A stretch of 64,000 nt of DNA from Cephaloticoccus sp. (GTDB lineage Bacteria > Verrucomicrobiota > Verrucomicrobiia > Opitutales > Opitutaceae): the NCBI GenBank assembly GCA_030833445.1, contig JAURHD010000003.1, positions 62,001 to 126,000 on the forward strand, given 5' to 3'. Under the pieces are notes generated by a model. It was not told the origin of the DNA and did not search any database. It worked only from the letters and a program-made list of their open reading frames with translations. Within the stretch, counting starts at the first letter, position 1, and every line of letters begins with the position of its first letter. Shown here piece after piece: positions 46,465 through 56,204 of this stretch. The translations under genes and the position numbers were made by a program.

Positions 46465-49125
46465 GTCCGAGCGGCGATCACCAAGCCATTTAATAAGCAC
46501 CCTCAGGAGTTCGGGTTTTCGCACGGGCTTGCTGATGAAATCCACCATCCCCGCCGCAGTGCAACGCTCGCGATCCTCCAGCGTGGTATTGGCGGTGATA
46601 GCCACGATTGGTGGCGCGTCGCGCAAAGCCCGTTTGATCTCCCGGGTGGCCATGTGTCCGTCCATGACCGGCATGCGACAATCCATGAAAATGATTCGAT
46701 AGCCATGCAGCCGGGCCATGGCGACTGACTCAGCCCCATCAGACGCGAGATCGACCTGACAGCCCAATTGTTCCAGTTGTTTGGATATCACGAGTCGATT
46801 GATAGAATCGTCGTCGACCACCAAAACCCGCCCCCAAGTGGAATCGACCGGCAATACCGTGGGTGCAGCCGGAGTCAGATCTACCGTGACCGGTTTGGGT
46901 TTATTATTGGCTAATGCGGCCAACAACAAATCGGGATCCAAAATGGGCTTACGTAAAACAGCATGCACCACGAAATCGTCCGACGAAATATCCCGGTTGG
47001 ATCTTAAGGCAGCCAGAATCACCCGAAGTTTACCGGCGCGCACGGCCGCCCCAATCACGTGCCTCTGATCGGAAGACAACGCCACCGACTCATCCAACAG
47101 CAGGAAGCAAGTGTCATGGGAATACACACTCACTTCATGCAACCAACGAATAACCTTGCTAGGCACGTCGGTAAATTGCGCCAGATAGCCGCAGCGGGTA
47201 AACATCGCCACGGCGGACTCTGCCGCAGCAGCCGTATCATCCAGCACCATGACTTGTTCCGGGCGAAGGGGTCCGCCATAGGGCGGCAATGCTTCCATTT
47301 CCATTTCGAGTTCAAAGGAAAATACCGATCCTTTGCCCGGAACACTCCGCACGGAGATCGTGCCGTTCATTAGTTCCACCAGGCGCTTGCAAATCGCTAG
47401 TCCCAGCCCGGTGCCACCGTATTTCCGGGTGGTCGAGGTATCCGCCTGAGTGAAACGTTCAAAGAGTCGCGCCTGCACTTCCGGTCCGATACCTACTCCA
47501 GTATCCGTAACACTAAAACGCAGTTTGACGGAATTCTCTGCTTGATTGGTGGCGTTCGGAATGACCGTCACGCCAAGGACCACCTGCCCGGATTCAGTAA
47601 ACTTGACCGCATTGCCCACCAAGTTGAGTAAAATTTGCCTGAGGCGATCAGGATCTCCCCGCACCAACAAAGGAACTTCCAATGGAACCAACAGCACCAG
47701 CTCAATTCCCTTCGCAGTCGCACGCGGCACCAGCACTTCCAACACGTCCCGCAACGGTTGCGTCAGATCAAACTCAAGGCTCTCGATATGAATATGCCCG
47801 GCTTCAATTTTTGAAAAATCGAGAATGTCATTTAGCACGGCCAGCAAGGATTCGGCCGAGGCCCGCAAAGTCGTCAGGTGTTCCCGCTGTTCGCTGTTCA
47901 GGGCCATATCCAACAGCATGTCCGCCGAGCCGATCACCCCATTCAACGGAGTTCGGATCTCATGGCTCATCGTGGCCAAAAATTCACTCTTGGCCCGGTT
48001 AGATGAGGCAGCGGCTTCCATTTCATCTCTCACCCGCGCTGAATGAGCGCGTTCTTCAGACAGCATCTTGGCCTGGTGGAGTCTTTCGCGTTCACGATTA
48101 TCATGCCACCGGACCGCAAACCCCACCAATCCACCGGCACCGATGATTAGAATCGCCAAAACCAATGCCTTGAACCACCACGCTTGCCAGTAGAACGGCG
48201 TCACATCGATGACGACTGACGTTTCCGGCGTCGGCACCCCTTCTCGATTCACCGCCCTGACGTGGAACTTATACACCCCGGGTCGCAAATCCGGTAATCG
48301 TGCCACAGGTTCCACTCCGGCGTGCACCCAGCCAGTATCCACACCGTCCAGGCGATATTCATAGTTAATATCCTCCCCGTAGCCAAGACTGATACCGGAA
48401 TAGCGTATATTAACCCGCTGGGTGCCGGCTGGAACCATGACCGCTTGATTCCGATCATCCGGCCATGGCAAATGTTCATCACCCGCCCGAACATGCTCGA
48501 TGTGAACCTGGGGCACTACCGTCGAAACCTGCACCTGCTGCGGGTCGATTCTCACCAATCCTTTCAGGGTAGCGAACCAGAGCACCCCTGCACTATCGCA
48601 TAGTGCCATATTTTGAAAACCACCCCGACAAGTCGCGCTCTTCATGCCCTCACGACGATCAAAGACTTGCACCGACAATCTAGCTTGGGTGCCGGACGCC
48701 ACCGCATCTAGTGATTGTCGGGTAATTTTGATGATCCCCCGGGCAGACGAAGCCCAGATATCATGGTCCCTTGCCTCCACGAGTCCGACCAAATTTTCCC
48801 GAACCAAGCCGGCTTCGCGGCCGTAAACCACCCAACCCTTGTCGCTTTGACGCAGGATATTGCCTTCGAGCGTGGTAATCCAAAGTGCTCCCGCATGGTC
48901 CACGAAAAGATTACTCACCGTTCCGGGCAAATGACCGTCCAGAGCATCAACTAAAATGAATCCCGCCGAATCGTGGCGCCACAGTTTACCACTGCGACTG
49001 GCCACCCATAATTGACCCCGACCATCCTCAGCAAAGACATGATACGGTTCGTCCTGATCCCCACAGGGCACTTCGCGGAAGCGACCGTTTCCCGGCAAAC
49101 GATTCCACGTTCGGTGCCTATCCAC
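46450..49125 (-). pseudogene. Hybrid sensor histidine kinase, C-terminal segment of a frame-broken gene
   Basis: The open frame is 891 residues, but meaningful coding starts near base 49103. In order it contains the end of a Reg_prop beta-propeller ([36 protein letters not shown]), a Y_Y_Y domain ([18 protein letters not shown]), a transmembrane helix, a HisKA/HATPase kinase ([48 protein letters not shown]), a degenerate receiver-like domain ([13 protein letters not shown]) and a full receiver with [11 protein letters not shown]. It would sense an extracytoplasmic signal, often a polysaccharide fragment in this family. A single missing base near 49103 separates it from the next segment. Confidence 0.85.
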
Positions 49126-49748
49126 AAGCGCTGGGCGCGATCAAGATACAGCGAGAAAATAGTGTCTGATCCCAAAGTGGCAGCATCCCAGTTTTGCACT
49201 CCTGATTCGGATCGCAGGAATAATCCATCGCCATAAGTAGCCACCCACAGACCCACGCCGGATTGTTGCAATACCCCATGAACCCATGAGTGTTTGTTGA
49301 GTTGTTTTGTGGTTTTGAACTCTATGGCAGATCCGAAGTGGTGCTCATCAAAGGGCAATAACCCGCCGCCGTGGGTGGCAACCAGCAACTCGCCGGGTGA
49401 AGTTTCGATCACCGCATTGACCACCGGTTGTTCCAAACCCACCGCTTCATCAAAGGTCTTGGCTGATCGCGGACGAATCCGGGCCAGACCTCCCCCATTG
49501 GATCCAACCCATATATTCCCCTCACGGTCCCCACTGATACACAGTAACGCATTGTTCAACAACCCGTCCGCCATGGTGCACTCCAACCAGGTGCCATCAT
49601 TACGGTAGACGACCACCCCATTATGATATCCCGCCATCCATAAATTACCCCACTGGTCCTCGTGAAGTTTCACTGCTTCCTGGTTATGGTCAGCCGGCCG
49701 CTCGATGGTTTGCACCCATTCACCGTCGTGCCATCTACGGATGCGCAA
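48951..49748 (-). pseudogene. Hybrid sensor kinase, middle Reg_prop propeller segment
   Basis: This 265-residue open frame is the middle of the same sensor: repeats of the Reg_prop type, for example HEDQWGNLWMAGYHNGVVVY, ISGDREGNIWVGSNGGGLAR and [15 protein letters not shown]. After ERG the frame goes wrong; with one A added at about 49103 it continues as [13 protein letters not shown] into the C-terminal segment. Its start is not a true start: coding runs in from the N-terminal segment, with one G missing near 49759. Confidence 0.85.
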
Positions 49749-50428
49749 AGGACCGCCACCCAGATCCCTCCAGTTTTGGCCGCGGCAAACCCTTGCACTA
49801 CGAGTTCGCCCTTACCCCATTCCTCAGGGCTAAATGAATGCCAACTCTCATCGGTGAAATAGGCCAAATTACGGTCGGCCATCAGCCATATCTGATCGTC
49901 GGCATCAACCAACAAGCTCCATGGTTTTTGATTATTTGCATCAGGTGGTTGGGGCAGCCAGATTTCGAACCGGTCTCCATTGAGCCGCAGTAGTTTTTGC
50001 CCGACCATTGCAAACAAGCGGCCATGGGAGTCACGCGCCAATCCCGCTACCAGACCTTTGGGCACCCCCTCATCATCGCCATAATGACGCCACTTCTCTC
50101 CTTGGCGCCGAAAGATCCCATTGTTCGTGCCAACCCATAATACCCCGTCTGGATCAGCCAATAATTCCAACACCATAACATCTCTAAATTCCGGCGTCAC
50201 CACTTCATGGTCCGGTGAAAATCGGATGCCATTGAATCGGGTCAGTCCGGAAAACGATCCCACCCATAGATAACCATCCGGCGTTTGTGCCATGCACGTT
50301 ACCGCTACAAAAGGGAACGCATTATCTATATCCCAAGTGCGCAGCATATACTGTTGCGCAAACTGCCGGGAGTCGATACCGACCTCGTGGGCAAACCCGC
50401 TTACCACCACAAGCACGGTGAATAGCAT
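49670..50428 (-). pseudogene. Hybrid sensor kinase, N-terminal segment with signal peptide
   Basis: ATG 50428 gives a hydrophobic signal sequence (MLFTVLVVVSGFAHE) and the first propeller blades: QTPDGYLWVGSFSGLTRFNG, LADPDGVLWVGTNNGIFRRQ, LVDADDQIWLMADRNLAYFT. The frame is open up to 50788, but the extra part is unlike a sensor. The real coding frame ends at GGIW near 49762; adding one G gives GGGPLRIRRWHDGEW in the next segment. Repaired, the three pieces make one protein of 1326 residues (46450-50428). It is divergent from ispH. Confidence 0.85.
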
Positions 50429-50566
50429 GCCCCGGCTGTAACTGTATAATCGGGCCGCATGGGATTGCACAGATTCGTTTCTAAATAGAGAGCATGACGA
50501 ATCAAGCCCCTCATTCGGTAAATAGTGGATTGCGACTGAGGGCGTTCTGTCCACCTTGCATGAATA

Positions 50567-52303
50567 ATGTCTGATGCGTTTCCATCTCTTGTGTGCCTGC
50601 TGGCCTTTGACGGTTCCAACCGTATGGCGGTCCGTAAACTGGGTTCGAAAACGGGATTGGCCTTCACTGGTATCGATCTCGCCATGGCACTCGAGCGGCT
50701 GGAATCGGCGTTTCCCTCCCACACCAAACCGGTCGAATATTTCAAAGTGACCGCAGGCGGCCGCGCTTACTCGGTCTATTTCGCCCAAGCCATCGGCACT
50801 CCGCTCGATTCGGAAATCGAGCCATGGTCCATCGAAAATTTGACCCTCAATTCCGAACGTCTGGCCCCTTCACTCAAGGCCATCGTCGAGCAATTGGATC
50901 CCTATTTGATCGAAATCCCCTATCTCCATATAGGCGAAAACGATTTCATCTATAAATTCCGCCCGGAAAAGGAGCGCAACGCCGCCATCTATGCCGAGGA
51001 CCCCGTTTCAAGCACGCTGTATCAATCGCAATTGTGCACCCTCATCAAAGCCCAGGCACGCACGCATGAACGGACGGCCAGCCAGCCCGTCGCCATCAAT
51101 TTCGGACCGATCAGTTATCTCATTCCCAGTCACTTTGGATTCTGCCTCGGCGTAAAGAATGCCATTGAAAGGGCCTATGAAACCCTGTCGGCCAACCCAT
51201 CCCGCCGGGTCTTCATGTTATCGGAGTTGATTCATAATCCTTTCGTCAATGCCGACCTCTTGCGCCGGGGCCTGCGGTATCTGCAAACCGACAAAGGGGT
51301 TCCATATACGGTGGAGGGACCGGCCAGTGATACGAGCCAACCCAACCCACTGCTTTGGGATACGCTGACCCCCGATGATATTGTGATTATCCCCGCGTTT
51401 GGCGCCACGGATGAAGACAAACGCAAATTAGTCCGTAAGGGCATCGCGGTCTGCCAATATGATGCGACCTGCATGTTGGTGGAAAAAGTATGGAAAGCCG
51501 CCCGTAACTATGGCCAAGCCGGCTATACGGTAATCATTCACGGTAAAGCGGAGCATGAGGAAACCAAAGCCACGTTTTCGAATACCCGGCGATACGCACC
51601 GGCCATCATTGTCCGCGACCTGGAGGAGACCAAGCTCCTGTCCGGTTACATCACGTCCAAGGATTCGGCCGCACATGCTGATTTTTATCGAACATTTGCC
51701 GGCAAACATACCCCCGGCTTCGATGTTGAGCGTGATCTCAAGCGGGTGGCCGTGGTCAATCAGACCACGTTGCTGGTAAACGAAACCCGGGAAATCATCT
51801 CCTATTTGCGCGAGACCTACACCCAACTGCACGGTCCGGCCGGAGCCGAGCACGTCGGGGGCAGCGGCCGCACTGACACCCTGTGCTATGCCACTCAGGT
51901 AAACCAGGATGCGCTCGCCAAGGCTCTGGCCACACCGATTGACGCCGCATTTGTCATCGGGGGTAAAAATTCTTCCAACACCTACCAATTGTATCGTTTG
52001 TGCGAGCAGTCCTTGGGAACCCGCGCCTATTTCATTCAATCGGAGGCCAATATTCTTTCCTCCCGGGAAGTGGAGCATTACGTTTTCCCTCCTCATCATG
52101 ATGGCCGGCCGCACGGCATGATGATAAAGCGGGATTTGTGGTCTGATCTGACCAGTCCCAAGCGGGTGCTCATTACCGGCGGCGCCTCCTGTCCCGACGG
52201 TATTATCCAGCAGGTAATCGCCCGACTAAACGCCCTTTTCCCCGCCGCCGACCTGCGCAGTATGGCGACTATCCTTGAGGAATTTTCCAACACCACGGAC
52301 TAG
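50567..52303 (+). CDS. ispH: 4-hydroxy-3-methylbut-2-enyl diphosphate reductase (IspH), long cyanobacterial/plant-like form with N-terminal extension
   Basis: IspH makes IPP and DMAPP in the last step of the MEP pathway with a 4Fe-4S cluster. In this 578-residue protein the cluster cysteines are Cys193 (HFGFCLGVKNAIERAY), Cys302 (YDATCMLVEKVWK) and Cys542 (GGASCPDGIIQQVIARL); HNP at 223 and GKAEHEET near 329 are active-site histidines, and NQTT and GGKNSSNT bind phosphate. The DTLCYATQVNQDAL segment is the long-form hallmark seen in cyanobacteria and plants. The first 180 residues match no domain I recognise. Start 50567 is uncertain; ATG 50624 also fits. It is divergent from the sensor kinase. 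Confidence 0.93.
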   Translation: MSDAFPSLVCLLAFDGSNRMAVRKLGSKTGLAFTGIDLAMALERLESAFPSHTKPVEYFKVTAGGRAYSVYFAQAIGTPLDSEIEPWSIENLTLNSERLAPSLKAIVEQLDPYLIEIPYLHIGENDFIYKFRPEKERNAAIYAEDPVSSTLYQSQLCTLIKAQARTHERTASQPVAINFGPISYLIPSHFGFCLGVKNAIERAYETLSANPSRRVFMLSELIHNPFVNADLLRRGLRYLQTDKGVPYTVEGPASDTSQPNPLLWDTLTPDDIVIIPAFGATDEDKRKLVRKGIAVCQYDATCMLVEKVWKAARNYGQAGYTVIIHGKAEHEETKATFSNTRRYAPAIIVRDLEETKLLSGYITSKDSAAHADFYRTFAGKHTPGFDVERDLKRVAVVNQTTLLVNETREIISYLRETYTQLHGPAGAEHVGGSGRTDTLCYATQVNQDALAKALATPIDAAFVIGGKNSSNTYQLYRLCEQSLGTRAYFIQSEANILSSREVEHYVFPPHHDGRPHGMMIKRDLWSDLTSPKRVLITGGASCPDGIIQQVIARLNALFPAADLRSMATILEEFSNTTD

Positions 52304-52310
52304 GTCCGTG
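52294..52310 (+). other. Hairpin with the ispH stop codon in its loop
   Basis: CACGGAC, then TAG (the ispH stop, 52301-52303), then GTCCGTG forms a perfect 7-bp stem with a 3-base loop. No T-tract follows, so it is not a standard terminator. It may end or protect the ispH message. Confidence 0.45.
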
Positions 52311-52364
52311 ATCCATGCGCAGCCAAGGTGCCTTCGCACGATATCCGACCGCCTCCCCAGGCCC

Positions 52365-53477
52365 TTAGAATTTGAAATTCAAGCCGGCCCGGAAGCCCTG
52401 CAATTTCGACAAGTCGACGTCGGTGGTGTAACTGGAACCATTTTCCGTGATAGTCTGCACGTAGGTCCCGGTGCTTTGATAAAATGCTCCCATATACAAA
52501 CCGGCCCGTTCTGTAATCAGATACTCCATCGTGGCATCCACATAGTAACCGGATAGATTGTTTCCCTCGGTCTCCGATACGGTTGTGACCAACGTATCAC
52601 TGGTGTCAGGCACCAAGGTCTGTTCCACGGAATAAGTAGTGCCTGAATAAACCAAGGCGGGACCACCACTGACCGTAAACCGGAGATTATCGGTGATCGA
52701 ATAGATCAAGGTCGGGCCCAAACGCATGGTCAGGTAGGTGCCCTTGAGATGCCAAAAATTAGTCACTTGGGTGTTGTTTGACGCGGTCGTGGTGGTGCGG
52801 CTGTCAGGTTTCCGGTCGAGGTAAACCGTCGTCTCGATGACATTGCCGTCCGCGTCGACCCCACTGGAAGGCGCCCCATAGGGCAATCCGGGCGGCAAAG
52901 TCTGGCCATCCAAGCTGTATTTATCGGTAACCGTAGTAATCGTCGCCAGCACACTGTCGCGAACGCTGGATTCGATTCCGTTGATGCCAACGCCAGCAAA
53001 TAGACGCCACTGCAGACGTTTGCTGATGTTTCCCATGTCACGGGACACCACCAATTCGGTGCCAAGACTCATACCAGGATCTTTGCTGCGCATGGCACTG
53101 TCAGTGATATCGGCCTTGTAAGTGTGAAAGGACATCGTGGCTCCATCATCCAATACTTGGCGCGCATCCGTATAACCCCAGGTATTGGTTTTACCATCAG
53201 TAGCTCCGTCACGTTGGTCACGCACCACCACGCCATCGTGGTAAGACCTCACCACATCGGTGGAAACCTCATCACTGATCGACTGGGAAGATTGGACCAA
53301 ACCCTGACCGGCGAAGGATGACTTGGTCCCATTGAGAGTGCGTGTCCCTACACTCAGCGAGAACTTTGGCTCTACGAAATAATCGTCGAAATTGAAGTTG
53401 GGAATGTCATCCTCGGGGTTCTGCGCGCGACTTAGGGACGCCAGAGTGAGGAAGGCCAAGAGGTAAAATTTCTTCAT
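52365..53477 (-). CDS. Outer-membrane beta-barrel-like protein of unknown function
   Basis: The 370-residue protein has a signal peptide (MKKFYLLAFLTLASLSRAQ) and a body of alternating amphipathic beta strands, rich in Thr, Ser, Tyr and Asp, with an aromatic C-terminus FRAGLNFKF typical of the last strand of outer-membrane barrels. Features such as LQWRLFAGVGINGIESS and TYLTMRLGPTLIYSITDNLR fit strands in a small barrel. No conserved functional motif was recognised. It is the last gene of the ParA-like cluster, 122 bases after the coiled-coil gene, so it may have its own promoter. Confidence 0.7.
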   Translation of the reverse strand: MKKFYLLAFLTLASLSRAQNPEDDIPNFNFDDYFVEPKFSLSVGTRTLNGTKSSFAGQGLVQSSQSISDEVSTDVVRSYHDGVVVRDQRDGATDGKTNTWGYTDARQVLDDGATMSFHTYKADITDSAMRSKDPGMSLGTELVVSRDMGNISKRLQWRLFAGVGINGIESSVRDSVLATITTVTDKYSLDGQTLPPGLPYGAPSSGVDADGNVIETTVYLDRKPDSRTTTTASNNTQVTNFWHLKGTYLTMRLGPTLIYSITDNLRFTVSGGPALVYSGTTYSVEQTLVPDTSDTLVTTVSETEGNNLSGYYVDATMEYLITERAGLYMGAFYQSTGTYVQTITENGSSYTTDVDLSKLQGFRAGLNFKF

Positions 53478-53491
53478 GTAGAGGTTACAGT

Positions 53492-53505
53492 GTCACAGGT
53501 GTGAC
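53492..53505. repeat. Inverted repeat upstream of the barrel protein gene
   Basis: GTCACA-GG-TGTGAC has perfect 6-bp arms and lies 14 bases before the start codon at 53477. It could be an operator. The arm orientation is the reverse of a CRP site, so CRP binding is not implied. Confidence 0.35.
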
Positions 53506-53599
53506 GGTATTAGCGGAAAAATGTTGCATAAAGATTTGTGTCGAAAGCCTCCGAGTCAATGGGAGATTCGGCCCGGCCGAGCGACCCTCCACCGGGTCA

Positions 53600-54286
53600 T
53601 TATTCGTTAAATTCGTCCCGCTGGGCGGCGGCATCATTTTCCGCCTTTAGGGCTGCCGCCGCAACCGGATCGATGGCTGCTTCCTGCTCCTTCAGACGTT
53701 TTTCCAGGGCCTTCAGTCCTTCGGCCTTATGTTCCAGCTCCGATTCCTTTTCCTGCTGGGCCTGAACTTTCTCAAAAAGGGTATTTTCACTGTCATCCAG
53801 GAATTGTTCCCGGTCCTTGATCTGTTGCTTGGCCTCCTTCAATGCGGCTTCCTGTTTCTCCAGTTCTGCCTTCAATTGCTCCAAGGCGGCCCGCTCTTCA
53901 TCGCTCATGCTGGTCTTGGCGGGGGCCTCCTGCTTCGTCGCGGCCAGCAGGCGTTCCCGAGCCATCAACAAGGCTTCCCCTTCCGCAACTTCACGTTCCT
54001 TTTCCTGCAGTCGGGCCTCGGCGTCTGCCACCGCCCGTTCCCGATCCGCCAGCATGACCTCCAATTGTCGCAGATTTTTCTCCAGTTCAGAGATCCGTTC
54101 CGCATCCAAAGTGGCCGGCTCACCCCAAGGAGTTCTGGTAGCCGACACAATTGCATTGATCGATTCCCGGGCCGCAGTGGTGGCTTCGGACACCTCCTGC
54201 AGGGAACGCACCGGAGTCCGTCGGCGTAAAGTTAAAGCGGGACCTTGAGCGGTCTTGGTCGGAAATTTAATGGGACTGTCCGGCAT
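53600..54286 (-). CDS. Long coiled-coil protein of unknown function
   Basis: The 228-residue protein has a short Pro/Arg/Thr-rich head (MPDSPIKFPTKTAQGPALTL) and then an almost unbroken Glu/Lys/Ala/Leu/Gln coiled coil from about residue 65 to the end, with heptad patterns such as ISELEKNLRQLEVMLADRER. There is no signal peptide or membrane helix. Cytoplasmic coiled-coil scaffolds next to ParA/MinD ATPases can serve as positioning adaptors; that role here is an inference from the position. It follows the 281-residue gene by 12 bases. Confidence 0.75.
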   Translation of the reverse strand: MPDSPIKFPTKTAQGPALTLRRRTPVRSLQEVSEATTAARESINAIVSATRTPWGEPATLDAERISELEKNLRQLEVMLADRERAVADAEARLQEKEREVAEGEALLMARERLLAATKQEAPAKTSMSDEERAALEQLKAELEKQEAALKEAKQQIKDREQFLDDSENTLFEKVQAQQEKESELEHKAEGLKALEKRLKEQEAAIDPVAAAALKAENDAAAQRDEFNE

Positions 54287-54298
54287 CTTGCCCTATCA

Positions 54299-55144
54299 TT
54301 ACTTGCCAAACAGTCGGCCGAACAACCCCTTTTTCTTGGGCTCCTCTTTGGGGGCCAGCCCTTTGACCAAAGGTTCAAGGATAGCCGCAACCCGCGTTTC
54401 TGCCTCGGGATTTTTCAATACCATCAAGGTGCGCCGCAATTCTCCACCTGAGGTCAGCTCCGATTTCAAGGTCTGCCATTCCTCCTTAAAACAGGTAAAG
54501 GCAGCCTGACGTCGTTCGAGCGTGTCCCCAGCGCGTTCGGCTTGCGCCAGACATTCGATCAGGTGCAGGCCTTTTGCCCCGGGACGATATGGGAGCACCT
54601 CGGTGAGCGAATTCTCATCCACATGAGAGAGCGCATTGAGCAATTTTCTAAAATCCCCGCCCACGATCACGTTTTGGGACATATTCTGAGCAAAACGGGC
54701 GAACTCACCCAAGGTGGACAAATGCTCCAAACCGCAAAATTCGCGGGTATCCTTGTTCAAGGCGGTCAATTCGATGGGGAAATCCTCAGGGATGCCCAAT
54801 TTCGCCATATTCTTGAGCAGCTGGTTATCGCGTTCAGCGCTAGCCTCGGTGTGCGTTACCATGTCACCGAATGGATCATCAAATGAAAGGGTATCCTTCA
54901 GGATTGATATGAGCAGATCTGCGTGATTCGGGTATCCCTTCAAAGTGAGCAATTCCCGCATTTCATCGTAGCCCAGGTCAATATAGGCGGCTGCATTTTC
55001 ATCCGCTCCCTTAATGGGCCAATCCGGGCCTTCCAAGTTCTGAGCCAAACTGCTCAGGGATGTATCGACCATGATGGATGTCGCGAAGGCCAAGCGCACA
55101 TCGTCCCAATCTTTGGCGGTATATTTAGAGGTGGATTCAGACAT
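54299..55144 (-). CDS. Conserved-looking cytoplasmic protein of unknown function, between ParA-like ATPase and coiled-coil genes
   Basis: From ATG 55144 the protein has 281 residues; the open frame to 55249 adds an unlikely head. It is mostly helical and acidic, with DWDDVRLAFATSIMVDTSLS at the start, GYDEMRELLTLKGYPNHADL in the middle, and a basic C-terminal end EPKKKGLFGRLFGK. That last amphipathic, Lys/Arg/Phe-rich stretch may bind membrane or the ATPase. No known motif is visible. It starts 19 bases after the ParA-like stop. Confidence 0.72.
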   Translation of the reverse strand: MSESTSKYTAKDWDDVRLAFATSIMVDTSLSSLAQNLEGPDWPIKGADENAAAYIDLGYDEMRELLTLKGYPNHADLLISILKDTLSFDDPFGDMVTHTEASAERDNQLLKNMAKLGIPEDFPIELTALNKDTREFCGLEHLSTLGEFARFAQNMSQNVIVGGDFRKLLNALSHVDENSLTEVLPYRPGAKGLHLIECLAQAERAGDTLERRQAAFTCFKEEWQTLKSELTSGGELRRTLMVLKNPEAETRVAAILEPLVKGLAPKEEPKKKGLFGRLFGK

Positions 55145-55163
55145 GAAAATTAAGTGGTTAGGG

Positions 55164-55808
55164 TTACGATGTAATGCCACCCATACGGATGATTTCGTCG
55201 GCAAGTTTACGGTAATCGGTGATGACGCTTTCCTGCTCATCACCGTCATTGTCCTGCGAAAGCATGGTCACCGGCAATCCCAGGGTAACGGCCCGACGCA
55301 CAACCATCGCGTCGCGAATCTGCGTTTGGAATATCTTCGCATCTGGGGAGACGCGCTTGGCGGCCTTGAATTGATTCATGCGCAATTGCATGCGCATTTT
55401 AGGCACTTCGATATCCACCCCGGTCTTGATCGAGTTGAAAACGACGCCCCGGACTTGGGCCGGCGGCCCCATCGCCGCGGTGCGAAAACTGGCAGACAAT
55501 TGATGGAACTTACCGAGTTTATCGACCAACAGGGTAAATCCGATCAAGCTGAGCGCATCCGGATTGGATGGCACGACAATCTCATGGCTGCTGAAGATCC
55601 CACATTGGGACGCCCGTAAAATATTGGGTGGGCAGTCAAAGAGGATGAAATCATATTCATTCTCAATCGCGGCGAGTTGCTGTTGGAAAATGAGATAATG
55701 CGGAAATTTGGGATCACCGGTATATTCGGCTTCAAGGTCCACCAGATTGAAATTGGTGGGCACAATATCCAAACCGGGCAGCACCTTCGCCCCCGACTTG
55801 TCCTCCAC
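55164..55808 (-). pseudogene. ParA/MinD-like ATPase, C-terminal segment of a frame-broken gene
   Basis: This open frame gives 214 residues with the typical later ParA motifs: LVDLEAEYTGDP, DFILFDCPPNILRAS (Walker B, switch II), VVPSNPDALSLIGFTLLVDK and VVFNSIKTGVDIE. The frame can be read further upstream as [18 protein letters not shown], ending beside the N-terminal segment at about 55860. The pieces overlap the ATPase P-loop segment by frame only after one or two bases are changed near the A/T runs at 55854-55865. Confidence 0.82.
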
Positions 55809-55851
55809 GACATCCCGGAAAACAATGTCTTCAATCCGGGCACTTCCCGGG

Positions 55852-56061
55852 TCAAATAGAGAAAATGGCGCCTTCGTTGGTCGAGTTGATCTTATTCCAA
55901 CGCTCCAGGCGCAAAAGCCAGATACTGGCGTTGGATTGTGTATCCAAATCGAACAGCAGGACCTTTTTGCCTAGTTTTGCGAGACTGGCCGCGGTGTTGA
56001 CGATTAGGGACGTCTTGCCGACGCCGCCCTTGTAGTTGATGAAGCTGATTTTACGCGCCAT
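55852..56061 (-). pseudogene. ParA/MinD-like ATPase, N-terminal P-loop segment
   Basis: ATG 56061 starts [18 protein letters not shown] with the deviant Walker A (KGGVGKT, Lys11 and Lys16), then [13 protein letters not shown]. After NEGAIFSI the frame meets a stop; one deleted or two added bases near 55854-55865 lets it continue as [13 protein letters not shown]. Repaired length is about 298-299 residues, normal for ParA/Soj proteins. No parB-like gene or parS-like site is seen nearby, so this is an orphan ParA-type ATPase. It is divergent from the GreA-like gene. Confidence 0.85.
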
Positions 56062-56204
56062 GCTTAGGGTGGTTTCTGAAGCGATATTACTCAAGAAAGG
56101 TGCTTGGAAAAATACATGTCGCGAGCCCAAAAGGTCACAAGTCACTTTTAACGCTTTATTTGCAGCCCTCTTGGCGGACTAAATGAGAACATTCCCTCCT
56201 CCAA

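Noticed and set aside
53492-53505. CRP binding site
   Set aside because: The arms are GTCACA/TGTGAC, the reverse orientation of a CRP site, and the spacer is 2 rather than 6 bases.
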